From Achromobacter arsenitoxydans SY8 (GTDB taxonomy: Bacteria > Pseudomonadota > Gammaproteobacteria > Burkholderiales > Burkholderiaceae_B), in contig NZ_AGUF01000028.1 in the NCBI RefSeq assembly GCF_000236785.1, positions 16,011-80,010 on the forward strand: a stretch of 64,000 nt of DNA, read 5' to 3'. Below, piece by piece: positions 52,866 to 61,826 of this stretch (its first letter is position 1; every line of letters starts with the position of its first letter). A program made the translations under genes and the position numbers. Under the pieces are notes generated by a model. The model did not search any database, was not told where the DNA came from, and saw only the letters and a program-made list of their open reading frames with translations.

Positions 52866-55433
52866 TCAGAACGCCCAGCGCAAATTCACCGAAGCCGTCT
52901 GATCCCGATTGCCGCTTCCGAACTGCCCGGCATATGCGAGTCCCAGCGTCGCGGTACGCGAGATCCGCGCGTCGAAGCCGGCTTCCACCAGGGCCGCGTC
53001 GCGCGCGATGGGCGCGCCCGTCACGGTGAAAGAATCGCCTGCATCGAACGCAAGCCGGCTTTCGGGGCGCAGGTCGCCGAAGGCGTGGCGCCAGCTCAGG
53101 CCGCCCGACACGGCGCCCGCCAGGGCGCCCAGCGTGACGTCCTGGGTGGCGCGCAGGCCCAGCGTGGTGGTCGTCGTGTTGTTGCGGGTCGATTCGCCCG
53201 ACAGCGCGGCGCTGCCGCCGGATTCGCTGAAGCCGCGCGTGCGCTGGCCGGCCCAGGCCACACCGGCGTAGGGTTCCAGCGTGAGGCCGCTCGCAATCCC
53301 GAACGCATAGCCCACTTCGGAGAACAGCTGCGTGGTGTTGCCGCCGTAGTCCGAATTCAGGGTTTGATCCAGGCCGCCGCCATTGATGCGGCGTTCGGTG
53401 GCGATGTCGTGCCAAGTGTACGAGGCGCCCGCCATCACATTGAGCTTGCCCGCGCCCAGCGCGATGGCCTTGCCGCCATAGATCACTGCGCTGTAGCTCG
53501 ACACATCGGCCTTGCTGGCGAGATCGTCGACGCGCTGCTTCGAGTCCGTATAGCCGAGCGCGCCGCCCAGGCGCCAGCCATTGCCCACGCCATGGTCGGC
53601 GCCGACGAACACGCCGCCGGTGTGTTGACGCATAGCGGACGTGTCGCCGGTAGCGCCGATGCGCTGCCAGTTGCCGACGATCTGGGCCCAGGCCGGACGG
53701 GCGAGGGACGAGGGCAGGGCTGCCGCCGAGGGCGCGGCGTCGCTGCTGCCGGCGGCAGCCGTGGGGGCGCCCGGGGCGAAACCGGCATTCAGATTGCCGC
53801 GCAGCTGGTTGAGCGGCACGTTGCGCACGGTGGACGACAGACTCGACAGGCCCGAACTCACCCCCGCATGCATCTCGCCGGACAGGCCGGCGAAAAAGGC
53901 CTGCGGCGCGCCTTTCGGCAGGCCGATGGCGGCATCGTAGACGGCGTGGCCGGCGCGCAGGGTTTCGGCGGCGTCTGCGACCGCGCGGCCGTTGCTGCCG
54001 TTGACCAGGTCAGCGAAGCGGATCTTGGCGGGTGGGGCTACCGGCGCGACGGGCGGTGCGACGGGCGGGACCTCCGGGGTAACCGGCGGGATTTCCGGCG
54101 TGACCGGCGGGACTTCCGGGGTGACCGGCGGGACTTCCGGCGTGACCGGGGACGGCGCGCGCGTGACCATCAGGGTCACGTCGCGGTCGTCAGCGGAGTA
54201 GCTGAGCGTGGGCGTCAGGTAGGCCAGGTTGCTGGTGACGCCGGTGAAGCGGGTGCCGGTCAAGGTGCCGTCGGCGTGAAGAATGATCTGGCTGAACGTT
54301 TCGCTGTAGGCGCCCGGGGCCGCCTGGACGTCGACGCGGGCCTGGTTGACCACGGCATTTCCGGTGACGTTGAGGCGGTCGAAGGCGGCCGGCGTGGCGC
54401 GGACCTGGAACACGCCGTTCGCGCCGAGCGATACCGAACCGTCGACGGCGGCCGTTGCCGCGCTGCCAGTGCCGATTTGGAGCCGATTATCGGCGCCGTT
54501 GAAGATCACGTTGCCGCTCGTGATCGACGTCGGATGCAGTGTAAGGGTATTGCCCTGGCCATTGATCAGCACCGCTTCGTTGCGGTTGACGCCGTCGTTA
54601 TTCAAACCGCCCGCAATGGTGCCGGCCTGAATGATGGTGCCGAGATCGCCGGTCACGCGCACGCCATTGCCACCGAGGCTCAGTAGGGTGCCTGTGCCGG
54701 CATTGCCGCCATGAATGATGCCAGCGTTGGTGACGGTGGCGCCGTTGCTGGTCACGACCAAGCCTGTGCCGCCGGAACCGCTGTATCCGAAGGTGGTCAT
54801 TGCGCCGCCATCAGACCCCGTGCCCGCGGAACCGCCGCCGCCGCCCCAGATCTGGCCGCTATTGGTGAAGGCCATGTTGGCAACTGCCAATTCGGCACCG
54901 GTGCCGCCATTCCCGCCGCGTATCGACGTCGCGACGCCGGTGCTGGGAGGCGTTGAAAAGATCCAGGATACGCTTCCCCCCGCTCCGCCGCCGCCACCGA
55001 CGATCAAGCCGGCATTGGAACTGGGCGTGCTTTGGGCAAAGGTCGCGCCTTTGCCGCCATTCCCCCCGGCGGCGACCGGGTTTCGTTCGGCGACGGCATA
55101 GACCATTCCGCCGCCTCCGCCCCCGCCGCCGATCCTGATGTCGGATGGTCCAAGGCTGACGAGAGTGGCTTCGCCGCTTTGGGCTCCATCACCGCCCGAG
55201 ACGGGCGCATCGGCGTGCGGGATCGAGATGCCGGCCCCGGCCGTGCCATTCTCAGTGCCGGTCGAGCCGTTCATGCCAACGGTGCCGCCATCGCCGCTGA
55301 ACAGGAACAGGGGGGCAGAACTGCCTCCGTTCGGCCCGCCACCCGCGCCGGCCGCGTAACTCGTTAGAGGAAGCAGGGTCAAGGCGGCTGCAAGCAGCGT
55401 GAGTTTGAATCCGGTCGGGCGGGTAGAGTTCAT
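52866..55433 (-). CDS. Autotransporter (type Va) with Gly-rich passenger
   Basis: 855 aa. A signal peptide (FKLTLLAAALTLLPLTSYAAG) is followed by a passenger that is very Gly/Asn/Ser-rich for the first 230 residues (runs such as RIGGGGGGGGMVY) and then has beta-helix-like repeats. A Pro-rich linker of PVTPEVP repeats comes next, then a C-terminal 12-strand beta-barrel (about residues 590-855, WAQIVGNWQRIGATGDTSAM onward) ending in the aromatic LRWAF. The barrel would anchor the passenger in the outer membrane. Function may be adhesion; no catalytic motif is visible. Confidence 0.9.
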   Translation of the reverse strand: MNSTRPTGFKLTLLAAALTLLPLTSYAAGAGGGPNGGSSAPLFLFSGDGGTVGMNGSTGTENGTAGAGISIPHADAPVSGGDGAQSGEATLVSLGPSDIRIGGGGGGGGMVYAVAERNPVAAGGNGGKGATFAQSTPSSNAGLIVGGGGGAGGSVSWIFSTPPSTGVATSIRGGNGGTGAELAVANMAFTNSGQIWGGGGGSAGTGSDGGAMTTFGYSGSGGTGLVVTSNGATVTNAGIIHGGNAGTGTLLSLGGNGVRVTGDLGTIIQAGTIAGGLNNDGVNRNEAVLINGQGNTLTLHPTSITSGNVIFNGADNRLQIGTGSAATAAVDGSVSLGANGVFQVRATPAAFDRLNVTGNAVVNQARVDVQAAPGAYSETFSQIILHADGTLTGTRFTGVTSNLAYLTPTLSYSADDRDVTLMVTRAPSPVTPEVPPVTPEVPPVTPEIPPVTPEVPPVAPPVAPVAPPAKIRFADLVNGSNGRAVADAAETLRAGHAVYDAAIGLPKGAPQAFFAGLSGEMHAGVSSGLSSLSSTVRNVPLNQLRGNLNAGFAPGAPTAAAGSSDAAPSAAALPSSLARPAWAQIVGNWQRIGATGDTSAMRQHTGGVFVGADHGVGNGWRLGGALGYTDSKQRVDDLASKADVSSYSAVIYGGKAIALGAGKLNVMAGASYTWHDIATERRINGGGLDQTLNSDYGGNTTQLFSEVGYAFGIASGLTLEPYAGVAWAGQRTRGFSESGGSAALSGESTRNNTTTTTLGLRATQDVTLGALAGAVSGGLSWRHAFGDLRPESRLAFDAGDSFTVTGAPIARDAALVEAGFDARISRTATLGLAYAGQFGSGNRDQTASVNLRWAF
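54066..54148. repeat. 21-bp tandem repeats coding PVTPEVP
   Basis: About four near-identical 21-bp units in the autotransporter gene (plus-strand unit close to ACCGGCGGGACTTCCGGG), each giving PVTPEVP or PVTPEIP. Unit-number changes would keep the frame and alter linker length. Confidence 0.85.
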
Positions 55434-55709
55434 TGTGATTAGGGGCAGGGTCAGAAATGGACGGCAAAGCGGTCCGTGGCAGGTAGGTCAGTACGGGTAA
55501 CGGAATGTGATTGCCGTTTCTTAACTGCAGCGAGCAATTGGGAGCGGAGCATATGAATCCGGGAAATCCCGATATTTCAAGGAGATAGTTCCCTGCCATT
55601 CCTTCCAGGCCGATCATTCTGGATCGCGCGCCCGCCGCCGGCCTGCATCGCGAGTAACAGGCGCGCAGCGAGCGTTTCGCACCATTTCCTTCTCAGCGAG
55701 GTCTGCAAG

Positions 55710-56243
55710 ATGAGTACGTTGAACGAATACCTGGGTCAGAAGCGCGAGGCCGTGCTCCAGCGCAACGGACGCGATCCGCGCACGGTGGAGCCCGTAAAGC
55801 TGCGCGCGCAGGTGAGCGCCGAGGGCCGCAGCGGCGTGCGCCGCATCCGGATCCGGGACCATCAGGTGGTCAGCGACAGCCCCGCCGATTTCGCGGGATA
55901 CGACCTGGGGCCGAGTTCGCCCGAGCTGCTGCTGGGATCGCTGGGCAGTTGCCTGACGCACATCTTCCTGATCAAGGCGGCCGAACTTGAGCTGCCGCTG
56001 GAGTCGCTGGAGGTGAGCATCGAAGGCGACCTGGATCCGCGCGGCGGCAAGCCGGGCTATGAAAAGGTGCCGTTCTTCCCGCACAACATTCGCTATACGG
56101 CGCACATCGTGTCGCCAGCGGATGAACACGCGGTGCGCGCGGTGCACGAGGCGGTGGAGCAGTGGTGCCCGATTCTGAACCTGCTCAAGCAACCGCAGGC
56201 CCTGGAGGGCAGCGTGCGGCACACGCGCTCGGCTGTCCGGTAA
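55710..56243 (+). CDS. OsmC-family protein
   Basis: 177 aa. OsmC/Ohr-type fold with two redox Cys, one in GSLGSCLTHIFLIKAAEL and one in EQWCPILNLLK, as in peroxide-reducing members. The N-terminus (LNEYLGQKREAVLQRNGRDP) is longer than in Ohr. A role in organic peroxide or acyl-peroxide detoxification is likely but not proven. It is convergent with the LysR gene. Confidence 0.87.
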   Translation: MSTLNEYLGQKREAVLQRNGRDPRTVEPVKLRAQVSAEGRSGVRRIRIRDHQVVSDSPADFAGYDLGPSSPELLLGSLGSCLTHIFLIKAAELELPLESLEVSIEGDLDPRGGKPGYEKVPFFPHNIRYTAHIVSPADEHAVRAVHEAVEQWCPILNLLKQPQALEGSVRHTRSAVR

Positions 56244-56258
56244 ACGGGCGCGGCGCCG

Positions 56259-57101
56259 TCAGGTGAGGGTGCTGCGCATCAGGATTTCGGTCAGGGCGCG
56301 CGTGGGCTTGTTGGGCGCCGGGGCCGAGATGACGATGAATTCGACCTGTGGCAGGGCGGGCAGGAACGCCGCGCCCGCGGGCGCGGACAGCCCCGCCGTG
56401 GACAGGTGCGACGGCTGCACGGTGATGCCCAGGCCGGCGCGGGCGGCGGCCTGGCAGCCCGCGTAGCTGGTGCTGGTGCAGACGATCTGCCAGCTGCGGC
56501 CGGCGCGCGCCAGCGCATCAAGGGCCAGGGTGCGCGTCACGCTGGGCTCGCGCAGCAGGATCAGCGGCAGGGGCTCGTCGGGCGCGATGCGCAGCCCTTC
56601 CTTGGCCCGCCACAGCAGGGCTTCCTTGTGCAGGGTCTGGCCGCGCCGGTCGCCGCGGCGGCGCTTGCCGATCATTACATCCAGCCTGTCGTCGTCCAGC
56701 AGCTTGTAGAGCTCGCTGGTGACGCCGATGGTCAGGTCCAGTTCGACCTCGGGATGCGCCAGCCGGAATGCGGCCAGGACGTCGGGCAGCGGGCCCATCG
56801 CCAGGTCGTCGGATGTGCCCAGCCGGATGCGGCCGCGCAGGCGCGGGGCCTCGAACAGGCGTTCGGCCTTTTCGTGGGCGGCGAGGATGATTTCGGCGTG
56901 CACCAGCAAGCTGCGCCCGTCGCTGGTCAACGCCAGCGAATGCGTGTCGCGCTGGAAGAGGCGCCGGTTCACGGCCTGTTCCAGCTGGCGGATGTGTTCG
57001 CTGACGGTGGGCTGGGTCAGGCCCAGCCGGCGGGCGGCTTCGGTGAAGCTGGGCGCGGCGGCGGCCGCGGCGAAGGTCTTGAGCCACAAGGGGTTTAGCA
57101 T
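56259..57101 (-). CDS. LysR-family regulator
   Basis: 280 aa. Helix-turn-helix FAAAAAAPSFTEAARRLGLTQPTVSEHIRQLE at the N-terminus, followed by an effector domain (GRIRLGTSDDLAMGPLPDVLAAFR). It is divergent from the BASS transporter, with 110 bp between them, and is likely its regulator. Confidence 0.92.
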   Translation of the reverse strand: MLNPLWLKTFAAAAAAPSFTEAARRLGLTQPTVSEHIRQLEQAVNRRLFQRDTHSLALTSDGRSLLVHAEIILAAHEKAERLFEAPRLRGRIRLGTSDDLAMGPLPDVLAAFRLAHPEVELDLTIGVTSELYKLLDDDRLDVMIGKRRRGDRRGQTLHKEALLWRAKEGLRIAPDEPLPLILLREPSVTRTLALDALARAGRSWQIVCTSTSYAGCQAAARAGLGITVQPSHLSTAGLSAPAGAAFLPALPQVEFIVISAPAPNKPTRALTEILMRSTLT

Positions 57102-57153
57102 GGCGCGTGCCAGTCATAGGATATTCCGATGACAGTTAAAGTAATCAGTGGCC

Positions 57154-57182
57154 TTCACGATGGCAAGGGGCGCGCCTATAGT
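57154..57182 (+). promoter_or_regulatory. Promoter of the BASS transporter gene
   Basis: TTCACG (57154-57159), 17-bp spacer, TATAGT (57177-57182), 29 bases before the ATG. It lies in the LysR-transporter divergent region. Confidence 0.5.
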
Positions 57183-57211
57183 TTGCGCAAATCCTTGGAA
57201 CTTCCCTTGCC

Positions 57212-58195
57212 ATGCGCCGCTTCCTGCCCGACCAGTTCACGCTCATCCTGATTGCCACCGTCGTCTTCGCCAGTTTTTTCCCCGCAGTGGGCAAGGGCGC
57301 TACGTTCATGATGGTGGCCAGCAATATCGCCATTTCGCTTCTTTTCTTTCTGCATGGCGCGCGGCTGTCCACGGACGCCATCGTGGCGGGCGTGAAGGAT
57401 GTGCGGCTGCATGCGCTGATCCTGGCCTGCACCTTTCTCCTGTTTCCGGCGTTGGGCCTGGGCCTGCGGGCCTTGTTCCCGAACCTGCTGACGCCGTCGC
57501 TGTGGCTGGGCGTGCTGTTCGTCTGCACCCTGTCGTCCACCGTGCAGTCGTCGATCGCGTTCACGTCCATGGCGCGCGGCAATGTGCCGGGCGCGATCTG
57601 CGCCGCGACCGCCTCCAATCTGCTGGGCACGGTGCTGACGCCGCTGCTGGTGGCGGTGCTGCTGCATCGCCAGGGCGGCGGGCATGGCCTGGCCGATGCC
57701 GGCCGCATCCTGCTGCAGTTGCTGCTGCCGTTCGCGGTGGGCAGCCTGTTGCGGCCGTGGATCGGCGCCTGGGCGCAGCGCAACAGCCGCACCCTGTCCA
57801 AGGTCGACCGCAGCTCGATCCTGCTGGCGGTGTACACCGCGTTCAGCGAAGCAGTGGCGCAGGGCATCTGGCACGCGTTTCCGGCGATCGACCTGGCCAC
57901 GATGGTGCTGGTGAACGCCTTGCTGCTGGGATCGGTGCTGTTGATCACGACCTGGGGCAGCCGCAAGCTGGGGCTGTCCAAGGAGAACGAGATCACGCTG
58001 GTGTTCTGCGGCTCGAAGAAGTCCCTGGCGTCTGGCATTCCGCTGGCCACGGTGCTGTTCGGCACGGCGCAGATGGGCGTGGTGGTGCTGCCGCTGATGA
58101 TCTTCCACCAGATGCAGTTGATGGTGTGCGCGGTGCTGGCGCGGCGCTACGCGGAGCGCGAGGAACCGGCGGACGCGGTGCCGGCCAGGGCGTAG
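57212..58195 (+). CDS. Bile acid:sodium symporter-family transporter (YfeH-like)
   Basis: Inner-membrane carrier of about nine or ten helices, 327 aa, of the BASS/SBF-like group. Conserved stretches are HGARLSTDAIVAGVKDVRLHALI, TLSSTVQSSIAFTSMARGN and the crossover-type CGSKKSLASGIPLATVLFG. Family members import organic anions such as pantoate or keto acids. The divergent LysR gene suggests substrate-induced expression. Confidence 0.9.
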   Translation: MRRFLPDQFTLILIATVVFASFFPAVGKGATFMMVASNIAISLLFFLHGARLSTDAIVAGVKDVRLHALILACTFLLFPALGLGLRALFPNLLTPSLWLGVLFVCTLSSTVQSSIAFTSMARGNVPGAICAATASNLLGTVLTPLLVAVLLHRQGGGHGLADAGRILLQLLLPFAVGSLLRPWIGAWAQRNSRTLSKVDRSSILLAVYTAFSEAVAQGIWHAFPAIDLATMVLVNALLLGSVLLITTWGSRKLGLSKENEITLVFCGSKKSLASGIPLATVLFGTAQMGVVVLPLMIFHQMQLMVCAVLARRYAEREEPADAVPARA

Positions 58196-58221
58196 GTTCC
58201 CCGGGGCGGGTAGGTCCGCCC

Positions 58222-58605
58222 TTAGCCGGCGGCTTCCAGCGGGCGGATCTTGCCCGCAGGTTGCCAGTACACGCTGCCGTCGCGCTCTTCGACGGCCAGC
58301 GCCGTCAGGCGGCCGTTCTTACAGGGGCCGCCCACGCACAGTCCCGTGTCGGGCTGGTAGGTGGCGCCGTGGCGCGCGCACATGATCAGGTCGCCTGCAC
58401 GGGTGAAGAAGCTGCCTTCCCAGTCAAGTTCGACGCCCACGTGGGCGCAGCGGTTCAGGTAGCCGTGCACGCGGTCCTGGTAGCGGACGAAGAAGGCGGT
58501 GGTCTGGCCGGCGCCGTCGGCCACGGGCACTTTCACGCCCAGGCCCCCGTTGACGAGATCGGCCGCGGCGCAAACGCGCACTTCGGGTAGGGAGGAGTCC
58601 TGCAT
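58222..58605 (-). CDS. Rieske [2Fe-2S] protein
   Basis: 127 aa. The cluster motif is Cys-x-His (NRCAHVGVELDW) and, 16 residues on, Cys-x2-His (IMCARHGATYQP), the dioxygenase-ferredoxin type without the disulfide of bc1 Rieske proteins. The start at 58605 is chosen because upstream residues overlap the next gene and look random. It could supply electrons to an oxygenase; none is adjacent. It lies 50 bp after the ATM1-type gene on the same strand. Confidence 0.88.
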   Translation of the reverse strand: MQDSSLPEVRVCAAADLVNGGLGVKVPVADGAGQTTAFFVRYQDRVHGYLNRCAHVGVELDWEGSFFTRAGDLIMCARHGATYQPDTGLCVGGPCKNGRLTALAVEERDGSVYWQPAGKIRPLEAAG

Positions 58606-58655
58606 GGGAAGCCTGCAAATCAAAGGTGGGATGTTCGGACAGGGGGCAGGGCTTG

Positions 58656-60461
58656 TCAATCCGCCGGCGCCGCCCGGGCGCTTTCCTGCTGGCGCGCCCA
58701 CATGCCGGCGTAGATGCCGCGCTGGGCCAGCAGTTGCGGATGGCGGCCGCGCTCGACAATGCGGCCGTCGGCCAGCACGATGATCTCGTCGGCATCCGCC
58801 ACGGTGGACAGGCGGTGGGCGATGATCAGCGTGCTCCGGCCTTGGCTGACTTCGCGCAGATTAGCCTGGATCTCGCGCTCGGTGTGGGTGTCCAGGGCGC
58901 TGGTGGCCTCGTCGAACAGGAAGATCGCCGGGTTCTTCAGGATCGTGCGGGCGATGGCTACGCGCTGCTTTTCGCCGCCCGACAGCTTCAGGCCGCGCTC
59001 GCCGACCATGGTCTGGTAGCCGTCGGGCATGGTCAGAATCAGGTCGTGGATGTGGGCCAGCCGGGCCGCCGCCTCGATTTCGGCATCGCTGGCGCCGGGG
59101 CGTCCGTAGCCGATGTTGTAGCGGATGGTGTCGTTGAACAGGACGGTGTCCTGGGGCACGACGCCGATCGCCGCGCGCACGCTGGCCTGCGTGACATCGC
59201 GCACGTCCTGCCCGTCGATCAGAATGGCGCCGCCGTCGGCATCGTAGAAGCGGAACAGCAGCCGGGCGATCGTCGACTTGCCGGCGCCCGACGTGCCGAC
59301 CACCGCCACCGTCCTGCCGGCCGGAATGGAGAAGCTCACGCCTTTCAGGATGGGCCGGCGCGCGTCATAGCCGAAATGCACGCCGCGGAATTCGACTTCA
59401 CCGCCCGCCACCCGCAGCGGCTGGGCGTCAGGGCGGTCCGCCACCTCGCGGTCCTGGCCCAGCAGTTCGAACATGCGTTCCATGTCGATCAGCGCCTGCT
59501 TGATCTCGCGATAGATGAACCCGAAGAAGCTGAGCGGGGTGTAGAGCTGCAGCAGGTAGGTGTTGACCAGGACGAAGTCCCCCAGCGTGTAGCGGCCTTC
59601 GGCGATGCCGGTCGCGGCCATCCACATCACCAGCGTCAGCCCGGCCGAGATGATGACGGCCTGGCCGATGTTCAGGATCGACAGGCTGACCTGGCTGCGC
59701 ACGGCGGCGCGCTCGTAGCGCGTCAGGGACGCGTCGTAGCGCCGGGCCTCGTGCTCCTCGTTGCCGAAGTACTTGACGGTCTCGTAGTTCAGCAGGCTTT
59801 CGATGGCCTTGGTGTTGGCTTCGGAGTCGGTTTCGTTCATCTGGCGGCGGAACCGGGCGCGCCATTCCGTGACGATGAGCGTGTAGGCGATGTAAAGCGT
59901 GACGGTGGCGCCGGTGGCCAGCGCCAGCCAGCCGTCGAACATCTTCCACAGCACAATGCAGACCAGACCGATCTCGAAGAAGGTCGGCAGGATGTTGAAG
60001 AGCAGGAACGACAGCAAGGTCTGGATGCCCTTGGTGCCGCGTTCGATGGCGCGGTTCAGGCCGCCGGTCTGCCGCGCCAGGTGAAAGCGCAGCGCCAGGG
60101 AATGCAGGTGGCGGAATATCTGCAGCCCGACCGCGCGGATCGCGTGCTGGCCGACGCGCGCGAAGATGGCGTCGCGCAGTTCCGAGAACAGCAGCGACAG
60201 CACGCGGGCGGCGCCATAGGCCAGGATCAGCCCCAGCGGCACGGTCACGGCGCCGGGCGCGCCCTTGCCCAGTTCGTCGATCGCCCCTTTGTACAGCAAG
60301 GGCACATAGACCGTGGCCGCCTTAGCGGCGAACAGGCACAGCAGCGCGGCCACGACCCGCGCCTTCAGGCCGGTCCTGCCGGGCGGCCAGAGGTAGGGAA
60401 ACAGGGTGCGAAGAGCGGATAGGCCGCCGCCCTTGCCGGGCCGCGCGTCGGGAGAATTCAT
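58656..60461 (-). CDS. ATM1/HMT1-type ABC exporter
   Basis: Half-transporter of 601 aa. A six-helix exporter domain (residues 30-320) carries the Atm1 glutathione-region motif NYETVKYFGNEEHEARRY. The ATPase has Walker A VGTSGAGKSTIARLL, signature LKLSGGEKQRVAIAR and Walker B IFLFDEATSALD. Atm1 proteins export glutathione-linked metals or sulfur species. The start may be 60461 or 60521; neither has a clear ribosome site. Confidence 0.92.
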   Translation of the reverse strand: MNSPDARPGKGGGLSALRTLFPYLWPPGRTGLKARVVAALLCLFAAKAATVYVPLLYKGAIDELGKGAPGAVTVPLGLILAYGAARVLSLLFSELRDAIFARVGQHAIRAVGLQIFRHLHSLALRFHLARQTGGLNRAIERGTKGIQTLLSFLLFNILPTFFEIGLVCIVLWKMFDGWLALATGATVTLYIAYTLIVTEWRARFRRQMNETDSEANTKAIESLLNYETVKYFGNEEHEARRYDASLTRYERAAVRSQVSLSILNIGQAVIISAGLTLVMWMAATGIAEGRYTLGDFVLVNTYLLQLYTPLSFFGFIYREIKQALIDMERMFELLGQDREVADRPDAQPLRVAGGEVEFRGVHFGYDARRPILKGVSFSIPAGRTVAVVGTSGAGKSTIARLLFRFYDADGGAILIDGQDVRDVTQASVRAAIGVVPQDTVLFNDTIRYNIGYGRPGASDAEIEAAARLAHIHDLILTMPDGYQTMVGERGLKLSGGEKQRVAIARTILKNPAIFLFDEATSALDTHTEREIQANLREVSQGRSTLIIAHRLSTVADADEIIVLADGRIVERGRHPQLLAQRGIYAGMWARQQESARAAPAD

Positions 60462-60731
60462 GGTCGGATGCGATGGTTGAACCGGGCCCGCGCCGGAGGC
60501 ATTAGGCCGTTTGGAGGGCATTATCGGGCACCAGCGGTAATATTTAAGGCATAACCCCAGGGATGGACCGGCGTCCGCCCCGGGGAATCGTGGAAGTTCC
60601 GCGGCACGGGCGCAGCGCGTCGGGCCCGTTCTTTTCTTCCAGCCAAGGGTTCCGTCCGGCTGCCCCCTTGGTTGCGCGAACAGGCGCGATTTCGCCGCGC
60701 CAGCGTCGTGTTGCTTGCTACGGAGGGTCTT

Positions 60732-61559
60732 ATGGCGAAGGTACCCGCAGTGAAATTGAATGACGGAGGAAAAATCCCGCAGTTGGGCCTGGGCGTCTGG
60801 CAGGTGCCGGACGATCAGGCGGCCGCCAGCGTGAAGGAAGCGCTGGCCGCAGGTTACCGCTCGGTCGACACGGCGGCCATCTATGGCAACGAGAAGGGCG
60901 TGGGCGCGGGCCTGCGTGCAGCCGGCGTGGCGCGCAAGGATCTGTTCATCACGACCAAGCTCTGGAACGACAGGCACGGCTACGACGACGCGCACAAGGC
61001 GATGGACGCCAGCCTGGAAAATCTTGGCCTGGCCTATGTGGACCTGTACCTGATCCACTGGCCGGTAGCGGGCAGCGAGAAGTTCCTGGACGCGTGGCGG
61101 GCCATGGTCGAAATGAAGGAAGACGGCCGCGCGCGTTCGATCGGCGTGTCCAACTTCACGCAGGCGAACCTGGAACGCCTGATGGATGCGTCCGGCGTGA
61201 CGCCCGCCGTCAACCAGATCGAACTGCATCCGGGCTTCACGCAGGCCGGACTGCGATCCTTCAATGCCCGGCACGGCATCGCGACGGAATCCTGGAGTCC
61301 CCTGGCGCAGGGCAACATCACCAAGGAAAAGGTCATCCTGGATCTGGCGCAGAAGCACGGCAAGTCGCCCGCCCAGGTGACGCTGCGCTGGCACCTGCAG
61401 AACGATCTGGTGGTGATTCCGAAGTCGGTGACGCCTGCCCGCATCCGCGAGAACATCGACGTGTTCGATTTCGAGTTGTCCAAAGAGGACATGGCCGCGA
61501 TCGACGGGATCAAGGAAGGCGCGCGGCTGGGGCCAGACCCGGAGAAGTTCGGCGCGTAG
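60732..61559 (+). CDS. Aldo/keto reductase (DkgA-like)
   Basis: NADPH-dependent carbonyl reductase of 275 aa in a TIM barrel. The catalytic tetrad is visible: Asp and Tyr in VDTAAIYGNEKGVG, Lys in TTKLWNDRH, His in YLIHWPV. The cofactor motif is IPKSVTPARIREN. GGAGG lies in front of the ATG at 60732; the longer frame lacks one. The closest group is 2,5-diketo-D-gluconate/methylglyoxal reductase. Confidence 0.93.
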   Translation: MAKVPAVKLNDGGKIPQLGLGVWQVPDDQAAASVKEALAAGYRSVDTAAIYGNEKGVGAGLRAAGVARKDLFITTKLWNDRHGYDDAHKAMDASLENLGLAYVDLYLIHWPVAGSEKFLDAWRAMVEMKEDGRARSIGVSNFTQANLERLMDASGVTPAVNQIELHPGFTQAGLRSFNARHGIATESWSPLAQGNITKEKVILDLAQKHGKSPAQVTLRWHLQNDLVVIPKSVTPARIRENIDVFDFELSKEDMAAIDGIKEGARLGPDPEKFGA

Positions 61560-61628
61560 CGCGCAAGGCCGGCTGCTGCCGCGGCGCGGGGGCGCGCGGC
61601 CAGCCGGAGGCTTTGCTTTGCGGGATTG

Positions 61629-61826
61629 CTAGTGCTTGAGCGGGAACGCCCAGTAGCGCACGATGACCACCAGCAGGATGGTCAGCGCGGTCCAGGACGC
61701 CCAGTGCCAGGCGCCGGTGCCGAGCAGCGCCGCCAGCAGCCCGAAGACGCTCAGCGCGCCCAGCAGCAGGGGGGCGCCCCAGACAAACAGGAAGCCCCGG
61801 CCGCTTTTGCTTTTTGCCTGGCTCAT
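61629..61826 (-). CDS. Small membrane protein coupled to the PepSY gene
   Basis: 65 aa with two hydrophobic helices (FLFVWGAPLLLGALSVFGLLAAL and WTALTILLVVIVRYWAF). The start overlaps the PepSY stop as ATGA and has AAAGGA upstream, so it is translated with it. No family recognised; it may be a partner subunit. Confidence 0.75.
   Translation of the reverse strand: MSQAKSKSGRGFLFVWGAPLLLGALSVFGLLAALLGTGAWHWASWTALTILLVVIVRYWAFPLKH

Noticed and set aside
51711-54686. 991-codon plus-strand open frame
   Set aside because: Crosses the cytochrome gene out of frame and runs opposite the autotransporter; repeated DFRRDRRDFRG stretches are simply the complement of repeats, not a domain.
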